A stretch of 64,000 nucleotides of DNA, taken from positions 78,488,891-78,552,890 of the forward strand of contig OZ023270.1 of NCBI GenBank assembly GCA_964006375.1. Direction: 5' to 3'. Shown here one piece after another: positions 40,038 through 54,136 of this stretch. This DNA is from Tillus elongatus (lineage: Eukaryota; Arthropoda; Insecta; Coleoptera; Cleridae). Every line of letters starts with the position of its first letter. The first letter of the stretch is position 1. The notes under the pieces are model-generated. The model was not told where the DNA came from and searched no databases. It saw nothing but the letters and a program-made list of their open reading frames with translations. Made by a program: the position numbers and the translations under genes.

Positions 40038-40550
40038 TCCTATAACACCGATAACTCAAAAAATAATGGGCCGATCTTGATCAAATTTGGTGAGTACCTT
40101 CCTTTTGCAAGTGGCTTGGATAAATTCGTGAGCCAGGAAAATCGGCCCAGGTTTACCGGAAAAGTTTGTGTTTTATTTCTAAAAAAAATTGTATCTCCGG
40201 AAATAACAAAGTAAGGGCAACAAAATTTGGTACACGTATTTGTATTATAACTAGTGAACCATGTACCAAAATTAGGTCTCAAAGTTTAAAGATAAAAAAG
40301 TTACGGGCAGGTAAAGAAAAATTTTTTGGAGTTTTCCTCAAAACGTCAAACTGGCAATTTGAAACGTCAAAATTGGCAATGTTTAGGCAAAGAACGTGAA
40401 ACAAATACGGATTATGAAAAGAGAATGTTGTAAGAAGAGTATTCTGTGAACCCTTAAGTTTCAGATTCATCCGTCATTGTCCTTCATTTTACTAAAATAT
40501 TTACAGAAAATTCATTCCAAATAGACCCTTTCTCGGATGCTTTGGCTGTC
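40038..40550. repeat. Dispersed repeat unit, reverse of 3,540-4,035
   Basis: Starts ACACCGATAACTCAAAAAAT and ends near TTCATTCCAAATAGACCC. It matches the left part of the repeat at 3.5 kb in opposite orientation. Here no (TA)n tract adjoins it. Confidence 0.75.
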
Positions 40551-40708
40551 GGTTTAGTTAAGTTGATGCTTTCGCTGTAGGTTTAGTGAAATTTATTGGT
40601 TTAACGGTCTATAAATTTCAGCTAATTTTCGTAGAACAAATTCGTTAATGAGTTTTTGCATTTTTAATCGAAATATGATGCATGTTTGTAAGAAACAAAT
40701 CTGGACGC

Positions 40709-41092
40709 AGCAAGTGCTTTTTGGTAGAGAATTTTCATTGAATCCTTCAAATTTCAATAACTAAATTTGCTATTAACGTAAGTGTTGTGGGTTAGGAAAC
40801 CAACATTTAAGTTTATTTTCGAAAAATTTAAAATTTGAATAACTCGATTTTCTATAAACTTAGAAAGTTGAATTTTGGTATGTAGTAAGGCCTCTCCTAA
40901 GGCAACGTATACATTAAATTTAATTAAAACATCTTTGTAATTTTTGGAGATAAATTTTTTTTTATAGAAAACTCCAAAATTTCCCGGAAAACCCCGTCCG
41001 ATTTGCCTGCATAACGAACTCATCCAAGCCATTAACAAAAGAAAGGCACCTGCCGAGTTTCAGCGAAATCGGTTAATTTTTTGAGGTATCGG

Positions 41093-41190
<98 letters not shown>

Positions 41191-41275
41191 ATATAAAAAT
41201 TGAAACTTGCAAAGTCTCACCATCGATACCCCTCTATTAGTTAATCTTTTTAAATAAAAATTCACTAAAAATATA
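40709..41275. mobile_element. GGACGCAGCAAGTGC-family member with (TA)n
   Basis: A left terminus (TCTGGACGCAGCAAGTGCTT) is followed by the ACTCGATTTTC/AAACTCCAAAATTTCC unit, a (TA)n tract (41,098-41,188) and the flank AAACATATAAAAATTGAAAC. It ends at the TTCACTAA palindrome half. The right terminus is missing. Confidence 0.65.
41098..41188. repeat. (TA)n microsatellite
   Basis: Uninterrupted alternating TA of about 90 bp inside the preceding repeat. Confidence 0.98.
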
Positions 41276-41427
41276 CAAATAAGATACATCAAAATAAAAA
41301 TACTAGCCCAATTTCAGAACTCTACCCATGAGATAAGAGAAAAATTTACAAATACAGTGGTAAGTAAAGAAATATTGGCATAATTAAAATTCTCATGCTC
41401 AACAATTAAAAGTGCTAAAAATACCAT

Positions 41428-41430
41428 AGC

Positions 41431-41508
<78 letters not shown>

Positions 41509-41560
41509 CCCCGGTTATGTGTCCTAGTGGGCCTAGATCTCCTCATTAGTAATTTTTTTC
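41428..41560. repeat. (TA)n with ACTGACCCCGG flank
   Basis: A (TA)n tract of about 74 bp followed directly by AACTGACCCCGGTTATGTGT and CTAGTGGGCCTAG, the conserved right flank of the family. Confidence 0.9.
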
Positions 41561-42297
41561 TACCTAACCTGACCGGACCTGACTTTAAAAAGTTTTTAGA
41601 TCTTCTGTACTATTAACTATATCAGCTACTCTTTTTCTTACTTATAAATATCTTGCATTGTAAACTGACCACTTTGTACGACTTCAAAAATAAATTCTAC
41701 AAAAGAACTTCAACCTGAGAAAACATTGTTGGCAATCGTGTATAGTTTAACGTAACTGGGATACCGGACACTGTTATCAAGATCTACGAGCGTTGCTTCT
41801 AGTTCTTCGTCAGTCACATATGGCTTTTAACAGTTTAGATCAACAATAAATTGTGATGGGTTCAATAATTGCTGTAATTGATCGTGAAAAGTGGACAAAT
41901 GGCGTCTCTAACATCTGTTTTAAGTGTTCGCCAGCACTTACAGACACATCCAACACCTGATCTCAAAACACGAGACACTTCTCTAATTTCTAACCAGGAC
42001 AGAGTGATATTGAAATTGATGGGGGTCGAGAGTAACCAGTGTAGTTAAGACAATGAGAATAACTACAATTTGTATTAAGAAAATATCAAACATTCTTAGA
42101 GAATATAAGAAAATGTAGTATGTTATTTTAGTTCATTTAGTGTATACTATAATAGTCCTTAATTTAGGAGCAGAATTTCAAAACGTACTTTGTCCAATAA
42201 TTGTATATATTACGAGGGGGCATAAATACCACTTAGCCTTCAATAGATAGCACCTTAAGTTTCTAAAACAAAATTATATTTAATCAACATAACATAT
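41561..42297. other. No gene recognised
   Basis: AT-rich non-coding DNA apart from the short ACCTG-like patch at its start. Confidence 0.5.
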
Positions 42298-42905
<608 letters not shown>

Positions 42906-42907
42906 AG

Positions 42908-44002
<1,095 letters not shown>

Positions 44003-44590
44003 CTTTTATTTTCAGATGTTCTTACATTGTTGACGGTTTAAGTTAAAACTTTTTCTAAGTGGTTTTTCTTTGAGGTTTTCTTGGTCAGTATTATTGCTAG
44101 AATGTGCACTGGCCTGCAAAAATGCAATAAACCCAAATTGTAACTCCTAATGTCTCAACATTTAATCACAAAACATTAAAGCAAACAAAGTACTTAATGC
44201 ACCCAGCCTACTAATTTATTTTTCGATTAATCGAAAACGGTCAAATATGGAGTAATTGAAAAGACCAAAAAGCTGAAAAAATGATAAGGAAATTTAAATT
44301 TGGTATCAGAATTCATACAGGCTGCTCCAAAAAAAGTCACTAAGCAAAAAATAGTACATGACCTAAGAACACATAAGACCATGTATATGACACCGACGAT
44401 TTTGACCCTTTATTGTCAGGCTCTTAAAAAACCAGGCGTACCAAATTTCAGAAATCTAGAAGACACAAAATTGAAAATTTGTGATTCTGTATATGAAAAA
44501 TGGTGCGTTTATCACCATGGGTCTATTAACATTTTATTCTTATTTTGCAGTGAGTACTATCCTCTGTGAAATATCTGCATGAGTTATGTA
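44003..44590. other. No gene recognised
   Basis: An 89-codon frame at 44,300-44,569 has no domain I recognise. Otherwise non-coding. Confidence 0.45.
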
Positions 44591-44594
44591 ACAA

Positions 44595-46705
<2,111 letters not shown>

Positions 46706-47510
46706 ATTCATGAATAGTAAAACTGTTGTAAAACTTTTATTATTATTATCAATCTTGTAGCGAAACTCATTTAATAAAAACCGCGAATCCCCATGTTCAT
46801 TCTCAAATACAATCTGAACAATGCAGACTCCTCTACAATCCCTTTATACGCAGAATAACAGTTGAAACGACTCGCTGAAATGCAGTTTTGCAAGCCAAAA
46901 TTCCTTAGCTTCAGATGTCAAGAATCCAGTTACTCACGATCATGATAGACAGTTGATGAACGTCCAGACATCTGACGATCGCCTTAAAACAATTGCCGAC
47001 CGTTTTCAGACTTCACGTTCAGAGACTCGTTGTCTCATTCTAACCTGACTCTATGTAGCTTTGGTGAAGGTGCGGATGTCAATAATGTATAGTAAAATTA
47101 CGAAAGTGAAGATAGGGACTTGTTAAAATTTTTCCGGACGATTCAAAATGGCTAGTTTTTTGTTTTCGCCGCCTGCTATACACCAGAGATAATATAAGAC
47201 TTTGGACGTGTTAAAATTGCTATTATACAGTTTGTTCGAGACGTGGTCACAATACTGAAATGTTATTTGCTTTAAAAGACATCTAAATGATCTAGAAAGC
47301 GAAACACTTTTATATCACGAATAGCGTAAAACAATATTAAAAAAAAAGTGATTCCGTAAATAGCTCACCTGCATAACACTTATGCGACAGATTTTTTGTG
47401 TTAAATTAAAATTTGTCTCATCTAAGCTCATCCACGACAGATATTCCCACAAGCGTATCCTATCTTTGGAGATGAACTCTTGAAAATTTTGAAGGTAACG
47501 TAATTATATA
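46706..47510. other. No gene recognised
   Basis: Non-coding DNA. Nothing recognisable. Confidence 0.5.
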
Positions 47511-47514
47511 AATT

Positions 47515-47680
47515 ATTTTGAATTATTTGATCGTGTCTGGCATGCAACACTCCTCAGTAAACTTCTATCGACGGACTGTCTATACCTAGTTTTATGAAAG
47601 GTCGCTTCTTGCATGTTGTATTTCATCCGATAAGTTAGCAGTTGATGCAGATGTTCCATCGCGTTCGATTTTGGCCACGA
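47515..47680 (+). pseudogene. Tiny LINE reverse transcriptase scrap
   Basis: FDRVWHATLLSKLLS corresponds to the catalytic-Asp block of a non-LTR reverse transcriptase. It is broken by stops afterwards. Confidence 0.4.
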
Positions 47681-47684
47681 TTAT

Positions 47685-47832
47685 TAGTGAATTTTTATTC
47701 TTACGTGAATCTTCTTAATGAACGTTTACTAATAGAGAGACAACGATGGTAAGACCTTCTAAAAATATTTTCAAATGAGCGCGAATTAGGGCCCATAGAA
47801 CACATACCCAAAGTCCGTTTGACTTTGTAAAT

Positions 47833-47911
<79 letters not shown>

Positions 47912-48030
47912 GTGTGTGTGTATCCAAGCGGTAAGTCAAAAAATACTCAACTGTTTTTAACTAAACTTGGCACATATCTTCATTCTGTTAAGATCGCGGA
48001 CGAGTTTGTAAATCAGCTATAAGGGACATT
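47685..48030. repeat. Member of the (TA)n repeat family
   Basis: TTAGTGAATTTTTATTCTTA, a degraded palindrome partner, AATGAGCGCGAATTAGGGCC and CATAGAACACATACCC lead to (TA)n (47,835-47,909). After GTGTGTGTGTATCCAAGCGG comes TAAGTCAAAAAATACTCAAC, a diverged GATAACTC unit. Confidence 0.8.
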
Positions 48031-48486
48031 TTTCCCCAAAAAATATACAAAAATACTTGAATGCGAATGTTTTTGAAAATATTAGGATAACTGAAATGAG
48101 ACTATACATGTAGATAGAAATGGTGTAAATAAACCTCTGTTGTCAATTTTAAGTAATTTAGTTCACAAGATTTGTAGTTTTTCCAAATTAAACATAAAAT
48201 TTGAAACACAAATTGAAACGACTCAAGTGGTTAAAGCTCAATGCCTGGCAGACAGAGCAGTTATCGGCCATGCGGACATTGATTCATGCCACGGGCATAA
48301 ATCATACATCAGCGATAACTAAACAATAAAAATAACACGCATGAAAATACTGTGTGAACTAGCAATCGAGAAATCTCGTCCACGAAAATCCCAAGAATCA
48401 TTTAAATCGTTTGTCAGCAATTGCGACGTTAGAATGACAGATGATATGAAATGGAAAATTTGCCAAGTGATTGTTTTAAGTGTTGA

Positions 48487-49260
48487 TCAATAAATTTTTA
48501 AAATGCGCTTTGAAACCATTATGTCTGCTTTTTCTACTACTCTTTCGATGTGCACATCCATGTTCATGTTATGTGTTACTTGTATGCCGAGGTAGTTCAG
48601 GCTTGTCTGCGGCTGAACTTTTATATTCGCCACCTTGACGGTTATCGTTCTCAGTGTTCTTCGTCTCACTAGCACTATACTTTTAGTTTTGTGAGGTGAG
48701 AGTTGTAGACCACTAATTTCCAGCGAGTTTTCCACCCTTACCACCGACCAGTTGATATTATCTTCTTTGTCAAGCTTATTTCCCCCGCTTACAACCAGCG
48801 CCAAATCATCTGCATACCTTATAATATCCGTGTTGTTTACGGACTCCGAACTAAAAACTTTATCGTAATACAAGGTTCACAGTGGTGGTCCTATGATTGA
48901 CCCCTGAGGCACGCCACACCTAACCTGCATCCAATCTTTCTGTCCAAACAGCAGCTGTCTGTCTTCCAGGTAACTACATACTATTTTCAGCAGATATGAC
49001 TCAACTTGCCTCTTTCTTAACACCTCGTATATACGTCTCTACGGTGGTGTATTGAATGTATTTTTACGTCCGATGTTACCATGGCCACAAACCTGTTTCT
49101 ATTACTTTCTTTCCTTGCCAAGTCCTGTACCTTCTTTACAGCATCCATCGTTGAGCGCCCCTTGATGAAGCCAAATTAGTTGTCAGCTAACCCTCCTCTT
49201 CTCTATATTTCCTTTCTAATTCCCTTTAATACTCTTAAAGCACTCGTAAATGGGCTACCG
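48487..49260 (-). mobile_element. R1-like LINE reverse transcriptase relic
   Basis: The longest open part (48,873-48,487) reads IIRYADDLALVVSGG (catalytic YADD), GLQLSPHKTKSIVLVRRR and LNYLGIQVTHNMNMDVHIER. This palm-to-thumb layout is that of the R1/LOA group. Further upstream on the minus strand, broken frames continue the domain (a CGVPQGS-like block near 48,905) to about 49,260. No endonuclease. Confidence 0.8.
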
Positions 49261-49318
49261 ACCTACCTATTCAATGTTATATGCGTTGCATGGGTGTAAC
49301 TCAACATGTTACCAATCA

Positions 49319-49322
<4 letters not shown>

Positions 49323-49395
<73 letters not shown>
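49323..49395. repeat. (TA)n microsatellite
   Basis: Uninterrupted alternating TA of about 73 bp. Confidence 0.98.
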
Positions 49396-49397
<2 letters not shown>

Positions 49398-49425
49398 TAG
49401 GTATTGGGCCACTTTGGACAGACAG

Positions 49426-49649
49426 TGACGTCACAGGAAGTGACGTCACTGGCGCCGGCGCCACGCCCTGGCCCCGGCGCCTACCCCGGCGCCACGCCCC
49501 GGCGCCCAGCCCCGGCCCCGGCGCCTAGCCACGCCCGGCGCCTACCCCGGCGCCAGCCCCGGCGCCCAGCCACGCCCTGGTCCAGACAGTCACATTTACA
49601 TTGTAACCTGCATTCTAAGGTCATTGACCTGTCTTTGACAGTGACGTCA
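49426..49649. repeat. GC-rich GGCGCC minisatellite bracketed by CRE palindromes
   Basis: At 49,447-49,575 irregular units of CCCCGGCGCC with ACGCC or AGCC spacers form a very GC-rich island in AT-rich DNA. Perfect TGACGTCA palindromes lie at 49,426-49,433 and 49,441-49,448 on the left and 49,642-49,649 on the right, within GACAGTGACGTCAC repeats. The open frame through it is Pro/Arg/Ala-rich and probably meaningless. Confidence 0.85.
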
Positions 49650-49715
49650 CACGACTTGTGCCAGACAATCACATAGTGTCTAACCTATTATTATATTTTG
49701 AAAAAAACCATTTGG

Positions 49716-49790
49716 AGCAGGTGAGTTTCGAACCCCGGGCACTCAGATGGGAGGCAACGATGCTACCCGTTAAGCTAAGCAGACGCTTAT
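49716..49790 (-). other. tRNA-like sequence (SINE head or tRNA pseudogene)
   Basis: Minus strand: GCTTAGCTTAACGGGTAGCA resembles a tRNA D-arm and A box, and CCCGGGGTTCGAAACTC resembles the T-arm B box at the right distance. The T stem and acceptor stem pair poorly, so a functional tRNA is unlikely. Confidence 0.45.
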
Positions 49791-49899
49791 TAATTTATTG
49801 TTGTAGGTTGGTATATATATACGACTACAAACAAACCATACATGTAACATAATTAAAGTTTATTATTAGACAAATGGATGATTTACAAAATAATGTTTA

Positions 49900-50340
49900 A
49901 TAGTAGAGGCTGAACCAAAACGGAGGAACCAAAATGGCGGAAAATGGCGGAATGAAAGATGGAAGCCTGTGATACCTTAAGCTGACATTATAAAAATGGC
50001 GGCTTTCGTTGATAAAGATGGTGCAAGGATGGATGAAGACTTATTTAAAGATACGTCACTCCAACCTAGCCGACAAATGAGAGTGAAGGTTGATAAGCGA
50101 GAATAATGGTATTGGTCGAAGACTCTATGATTTAAAGTTACGCCCCCCATTAAAACAAACCATTTATAAAGCTTTTGTTATTAGACATAAGACATAATAA
50201 TTAATATGTTTAATATTAGACTATTAGATTTCGCATAGAAATTAGCCGAACGTCACAATTGTTATATGGGTAGGTTCTAAAAATAACACACAGAGGTCGT
50301 TGGCAAACAAAAGAAGGAAGTTCAGAAACATACTGTAGGG
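49900..50340. other. No gene recognised; repeated ATGGCGG motifs
   Basis: Three or more AAAATGGCGG motifs (49,930-50,000) resemble YY1 binding sites. No coding feature. Confidence 0.4.
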
Positions 50341-50354
50341 GGCCCCTTGATGGG

Positions 50355-50703
50355 TAAATGGTATTCGTGTTTGAGCTTGTCTAGAATACAGCCGTTAGAA
50401 GTATGACATCATCCACAAACCTGTTCCACAAACCTGTTTGAGCTTTGTCTGTACGGTCGTTATCTAGTGTAATTTCCGTTGAATGACATCACCCCATTAT
50501 TTGTGTTTGAACTTGTCTGTGTATCTGTTTAATATACGCAAGAGAGAGGCCCGCTTAGGGTAAATAACGTGTCAGTTGATGACCTTGGTGAATGTTATCT
50601 TGTGTTATATCTGTTCAATCACCCCCATTACTCGTGTTTGAGCTTGTCTAGTACAAACCGAAAGGATGACATCATCCATGTATTTTAGCCTAATATATAA
50701 ATA
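50355..50703 (+). promoter_or_regulatory. Leader of the virus-like block: three ~130-bp repeats and TATA box
   Basis: TTCGTGTTTGAGCTTGTCTA or close variants start at about 50,363, 50,490 and 50,621. The first and third are followed by ATGACATCATCC. A TATATAAATA box at 50,694-50,703 lies 38 bp before the ATG at 50,741. The identical decamer occurs in the bidirectional promoter at 58,329. Promoter function is inferred. Confidence 0.55.
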
Positions 50704-50740
50704 AGTGAGCAAGTTCGGTTATATTATTAGTTGTTGTACC

Positions 50741-51080
50741 ATGTCGTTTAACAGTGTCTTATGGTATGGACACAAAAATAGATTGTTTGAAGAAGACTGT
50801 GAATTTGAATTAAAACAGTTGGTGTTAAAGATACAAGAAGAAGCCTTTATCGACGAACGTGATTCTGAAGGAGAAAATTATGAAGCCGGACATATAGTCG
50901 AGTTGTGTGACATATATTTAAGTGGGTTCTGCTCTACACAATTTTTTGCTTTGGCACTCATTCGATACCAACCGGGGGGCCCCGTTAAGTGAACCGTTTT
51001 TCAAGTATTTACCCGAAGAAGCAAAACATCAATACATACGTTATTACGATAAACAAACCGTCCACACAGAGGCTATTTAG
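50741..51080 (+). pseudogene. Unknown protein, truncated paralogue of the next gene
   Basis: From the ATG at 50,741 the protein reads 83 codons, including an acidic helical start, VELCDIYLSGFCSTQFFALA and LIRYQP. It then hits a stop at 50,990. The next gene has the same sequence with one G fewer in the run at about 50,975. Past the stop, the matching region (SEPFFKYLPEEAK) is present in the shifted frame. It is therefore a tandem duplicate with a one-base frameshift in a G run. Function unknown; the conserved Cys pair in LCDxYLSGFCS is the most distinctive feature. Confidence 0.65.
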
Positions 51081-51118
51081 TTTATACAAAAGCCCAGTGG
51101 TATACAGATGAAACAAGA

Positions 51119-51787
51119 ATGAATAGTGAGAACGACACCACAAAAGTTAGACTGTTAGTGTTACAGATACAAAAACAAGCTTATCGAGACGGGCGTAAGT
51201 CCGAAGCCGAAGAATATGAAAATAGACATATGGTAGAGTTGTGTGACTTATATTTAAGTGGATTTTGTTCAACACAATATTTTGCTGTGGCACTCATTCA
51301 ACACCAACCGGGGGCCCTGTTAAGTGAACCATTTTTTAAATATTTACCCGAAGAAGCAAAAAATCAATACAAATATTATTATGATGCTGATGAGGTCACA
51401 CTCGAAACAACGAACATTGAAATTGAACCGCCCTGCGAGGAAGAACTCAAACAAGAAACACTCGAAACGATGAGAGAAGGGTTTAATAAAGAATTTGAGT
51501 TTTCAAGCTGTGATGACATCCACAAGGTTGCAGACCACCTAAACGATATATTAAAGCACAGTTCTAATTTAAATGATGATGATGGTGAACGTACTAAATC
51601 CATTAATTTTCTAACACGAAAACTTCACCGTACAGACGTCACCGACATGTTATATACAATTTGTAGCGAATATTTCGACAGTCTTCCAACCAATGCTGAT
51701 TGGGATAGATATGAGAACAAAGATTGTGTTGTTGTAGACAAGTTTGTTAAAGTCTGGCAGAAATATCTGGATGATCATGCAGTGTAG
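51119..51787 (+). CDS. Unknown 222-residue protein of the virus-like block
   Basis: No family recognised. The protein is acidic and helix-rich without signal peptide or membrane segment. Residues 1-85 are the region duplicated in the preceding gene (VLQIQKQAYRDG, VELCDLYLSGFCSTQYFAVA, SEPFFKYLPEEAK). A Glu-rich linker follows (ETTNIEIEPPCEEELKQE). The C-terminal part has LNDILKHSSN and VVDKFVKVWQKYLDD. Its last 17 nt overlap the start of the next gene, suggesting linked expression. A clean ATG and length argue for a real gene. Confidence 0.65.
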   Translation: MNSENDTTKVRLLVLQIQKQAYRDGRKSEAEEYENRHMVELCDLYLSGFCSTQYFAVALIQHQPGALLSEPFFKYLPEEAKNQYKYYYDADEVTLETTNIEIEPPCEEELKQETLETMREGFNKEFEFSSCDDIHKVADHLNDILKHSSNLNDDDGERTKSINFLTRKLHRTDVTDMLYTICSEYFDSLPTNADWDRYENKDCVVVDKFVKVWQKYLDDHAV

Positions 51788-52064
51788 CACGAAATATGTT
51801 AAAGTATTTAGTGATCGCAATATATTTGTAAAATTTACCAGGAAACCACTCAGAACCATTCAACCGACGTTTGTGGTGGAGGGAACAACATCCGGCATCA
51901 GTGCAAGAAACGACTTTACAAATGTTGTGAAATTTGTCAATCCGTTGGCGTTGAATGAAGAAAACCAATATTTGGCATTGGAAGAGTGGGATTTTTACGA
52001 TTTCCTAGACAACATACGTGAGCTGTATAGGAAATATCTTAAAGGTGAAGACGAGCCAAAATAG
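51771..52064 (+). CDS. Unknown protein, inverted paralogue of the 63.2-63.9 kb gene
   Basis: About 97 residues from the ATG at 51,771 (another ATG at 51,777), overlapping the end of the preceding gene. The segment SARNDFTNVVKFVNPLALNE and ENQYLALEEWDFYDFLDNI is nearly identical to SARNEFTILVKFVNPLALDE and ENQYLALEEWQFYDFMDNI in the gene at 63,916-63,182, which points the other way. The present protein ends soon after this motif, while the other continues for about 140 residues. No known domain. Strong conservation implies selection on this module; function unknown. Confidence 0.65.
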   Translation: MIMQCSTKYVKVFSDRNIFVKFTRKPLRTIQPTFVVEGTTSGISARNDFTNVVKFVNPLALNEENQYLALEEWDFYDFLDNIRELYRKYLKGEDEPK

Positions 52065-52427
52065 CTTTATAGTGCATCATCTTAATTACTGTCACATAAC
52101 CTATTCAAAGGTGCTAAGTGAAAAAAAAAGCCTTGTGTATCGATCACGGTTTCACATCTATGCATCTATTCTTAAACGAAGATCACCATTTAAATGACGT
52201 GTGTAAATATGGCGGCTAGAGCATGCGTACAAGTAATTTGTTTATTAAAGTCCTACGTGTTTGGTATTAAATGAATCGTCTTGATTCACATAGTAAGTTA
52301 AAAGCAATAAAACTCAACACGGCAACAAAGCTCAGCTGTAAGAGTAATAATAATAATTAGATAAGTATAAAAGTTGATAATTTCAAACGGAGCATTTAGT
52401 TGAAAACTGAAGCAGACCGAGTATAAT
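52065..52427 (+). promoter_or_regulatory. Intergenic spacer with TATA-like box before the 52.4 kb gene
   Basis: TATAAAAG at 52,366-52,373 lies 54 bp before the ATG of the next gene. An ATATGGCGGC motif at 52,208 resembles those at 49.9-50.0 kb. The 21-codon ORF that begins there is not supported as a gene. Confidence 0.45.
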
Positions 52428-53354
52428 ATGGTGAACAACGGTAGAAAACGAAAATCTGCTAAAGCAGAAAATAGTGGTGGTAAAAAACTTAAAGTGCTAC
52501 AAGACGTCTTACTGGGTAATGCAATAGAAAGTATTATTCCAAAAGAAGAACCAAAAACGTTGGAAAACATGATAAGTGAACTATGTACATTATATCCAAC
52601 AGCAGAAGTTGATGAGCAGCAGAATCAGGCTATAGAAAATATAATTAATGCAGCATATCCAACAAACCTACAAACACCCTATCAGCCTACGCAAGAAGAT
52701 ATTTTCAATCAGAAGCTGGTGGAAATCAATAATAAAAACATCGAGAAAAAATTGAAAACAGAAGACTGTGAACTGATGTGTCAAACAACTTTTTCTCTTA
52801 CGTCGAACGGCGAGAAGCTGCTTAGCATTGGCGTTAATCCAGTTTTAAATTTTTTGCCGTTAATTAAATTATCTCAGAAAAACTCTAATATACCTGTGTT
52901 TTTTGATGTGTGGACATTTGAAGAATTTTTAAACGTATTACCTACGATAATTTACAATTTGGAAAACAAATCTATAGAAACTAGTGAAACATATACTTTA
53001 ACCAATTATCTTGTTAAATCACAAAGAAAAACTGTAAGTTTTAAGCTGAAACTCTGTGGTAAGGAATATGTAATTAATTTTAACTTGTCAATTCAATCAC
53101 TTAAAATACTAGAAGATATCGGATGTGTAGCTAAGGATTTATTGTTAGAACTAAGCTGTAAAAGTTTCTTTAATTTGAAGATGTTTGCTAATGATTTAAG
53201 GACCGAATTAGCTAAATTTAGAGACATTTCCCTAATTAGATGTGCCTTTTTCGTAGCTAGAGAAAGATATAGTGATACTTTAAGCATGGTATGTGAATTT
53301 GTTACAAAATACCAACACGTACTTAATGATATTGTAAACTATCGCAAATTTTAA
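52428..53354 (+). CDS. Unknown 308-residue protein of the virus-like block
   Basis: No family recognised. The N-terminus is basic with a nuclear-localisation-like RKRKSAKAENSGGKK (residues 5-20). A variable region rich in Asn, Gln and Glu runs to about residue 120. The C-terminal half is hydrophobic-helical, with FDVWTFEEFLNVLPTIIYNL (about 160-180), LKLCGKEYVINFNLSIQSLK (about 205-225) and Cys-containing helices. There is no signal peptide. AATAAA 12 bp past the stop (about 53,369) is a polyadenylation signal. It stands alone on the plus strand facing the integrase. A nuclear or DNA-binding role is possible but only inferred from the basic N-terminus. Confidence 0.6.
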   Translation: MVNNGRKRKSAKAENSGGKKLKVLQDVLLGNAIESIIPKEEPKTLENMISELCTLYPTAEVDEQQNQAIENIINAAYPTNLQTPYQPTQEDIFNQKLVEINNKNIEKKLKTEDCELMCQTTFSLTSNGEKLLSIGVNPVLNFLPLIKLSQKNSNIPVFFDVWTFEEFLNVLPTIIYNLENKSIETSETYTLTNYLVKSQRKTVSFKLKLCGKEYVINFNLSIQSLKILEDIGCVAKDLLLELSCKSFFNLKMFANDLRTELAKFRDISLIRCAFFVARERYSDTLSMVCEFVTKYQHVLNDIVNYRKF

Positions 53355-53460
53355 ATGTATAAATTGTAATAAAGAAATTGTAAAAAATATATTCGTTTTA
53401 TTGAATAATTTTTACAAGGATATGTGTCAACACTGTTTAAAAATAAAAAATCTGAGAACA

Positions 53461-53614
53461 CTATCTACATCCTCCGGAAAACACATTAGAACCAGATGTT
53501 TCCGGCGACTAATTAACCGCTATCTACATCCTCCGGAAACTCTATAGGATGTTTCCAACAACTAATTAACCACTATCTACATCCTACAGAGTTTCCGGAG
53601 GATGTAGATAGTGG
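53461..53614. repeat. Repeated CTATCTACATCCT module ending in a perfect hairpin
   Basis: Three direct copies of CTATCTACATCCT start at 53,461, 53,519 and 53,573. The first two are each followed by CCGGAAA and an ACTAATTAACC tail. The third is paired with an inverted copy: 53,570-53,585 and 53,599-53,614 form a perfect 16-bp stem around a 13-nt loop. It lies between two convergent genes. Confidence 0.85.
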
Positions 53615-54136
53615 TTAACGGTTAATTTCACAAAAACTTGCGTCAGCTATGAGGTTTCATACACAGATCGTGAAAAAGTAACGAGGACTACTTTTTTTAC
53701 GATCTAAAATATTTATCCAGCTCGCCAATACCTGTAAAATCCAATTCGTCTTCATAAGGCAGCTCATTTAGGTTAGGCTTATTTATTTACTTCTTTATGT
53801 ACTTATCTATATAGTTATTTATTTACTTCTTTATGTACTTATCTAGTCAAACGTTCCTAATATTAGTTTCTATACTCTTTCAAGATTTCCTTGTGAAAAT
53901 ATTTAGTTTAAAGACGTGTTATAACGTCTAAAGTGATTGTAGAAATTGAAAATCAATTGTAATACTGCTTATATTTAAGCGACTTGTCATAAATTTGCTA
54001 ATAACGAAAACTTTACGTTTAGCTTTGTGTTGAGTAGGTTGTTGAAATAAAAAAAAACACATATTTTACAATGTTTATTTTAATAAAAGCATATATTTTA
54101 CAACGTTTGTTTTATTATAAAGTATTGTAATACAAA
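53615..54136. other. Intergenic AT-rich DNA in the virus-like block
   Basis: Contains two copies of TTATTTACTTCTTTATGTAC (53,783 and 53,819) and a duplicated ATATTTTACAA/TTTTATTaaa motif near 54,060-54,115. The latter gives the minus strand AATAAA-type polyadenylation signals downstream of the integrase. No ORF. Confidence 0.5.

Noticed and set aside
49404..49676. Pro/Arg-rich 90-codon ORF
   Set aside because: Translation of the GGCGCC minisatellite, with no start context or conservation evidence.
49716..49790. Functional tRNA gene
   Set aside because: A- and B-box-like sequences are present, but the acceptor and T stems pair poorly; listed only as tRNA-like.
52208..52273. 21-codon ORF starting ATGGCGGCTAGA
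   Set aside because: Too short and with no family support; the ATGGCGG motif is more likely a regulatory-type sequence repeated at 49.9 kb.
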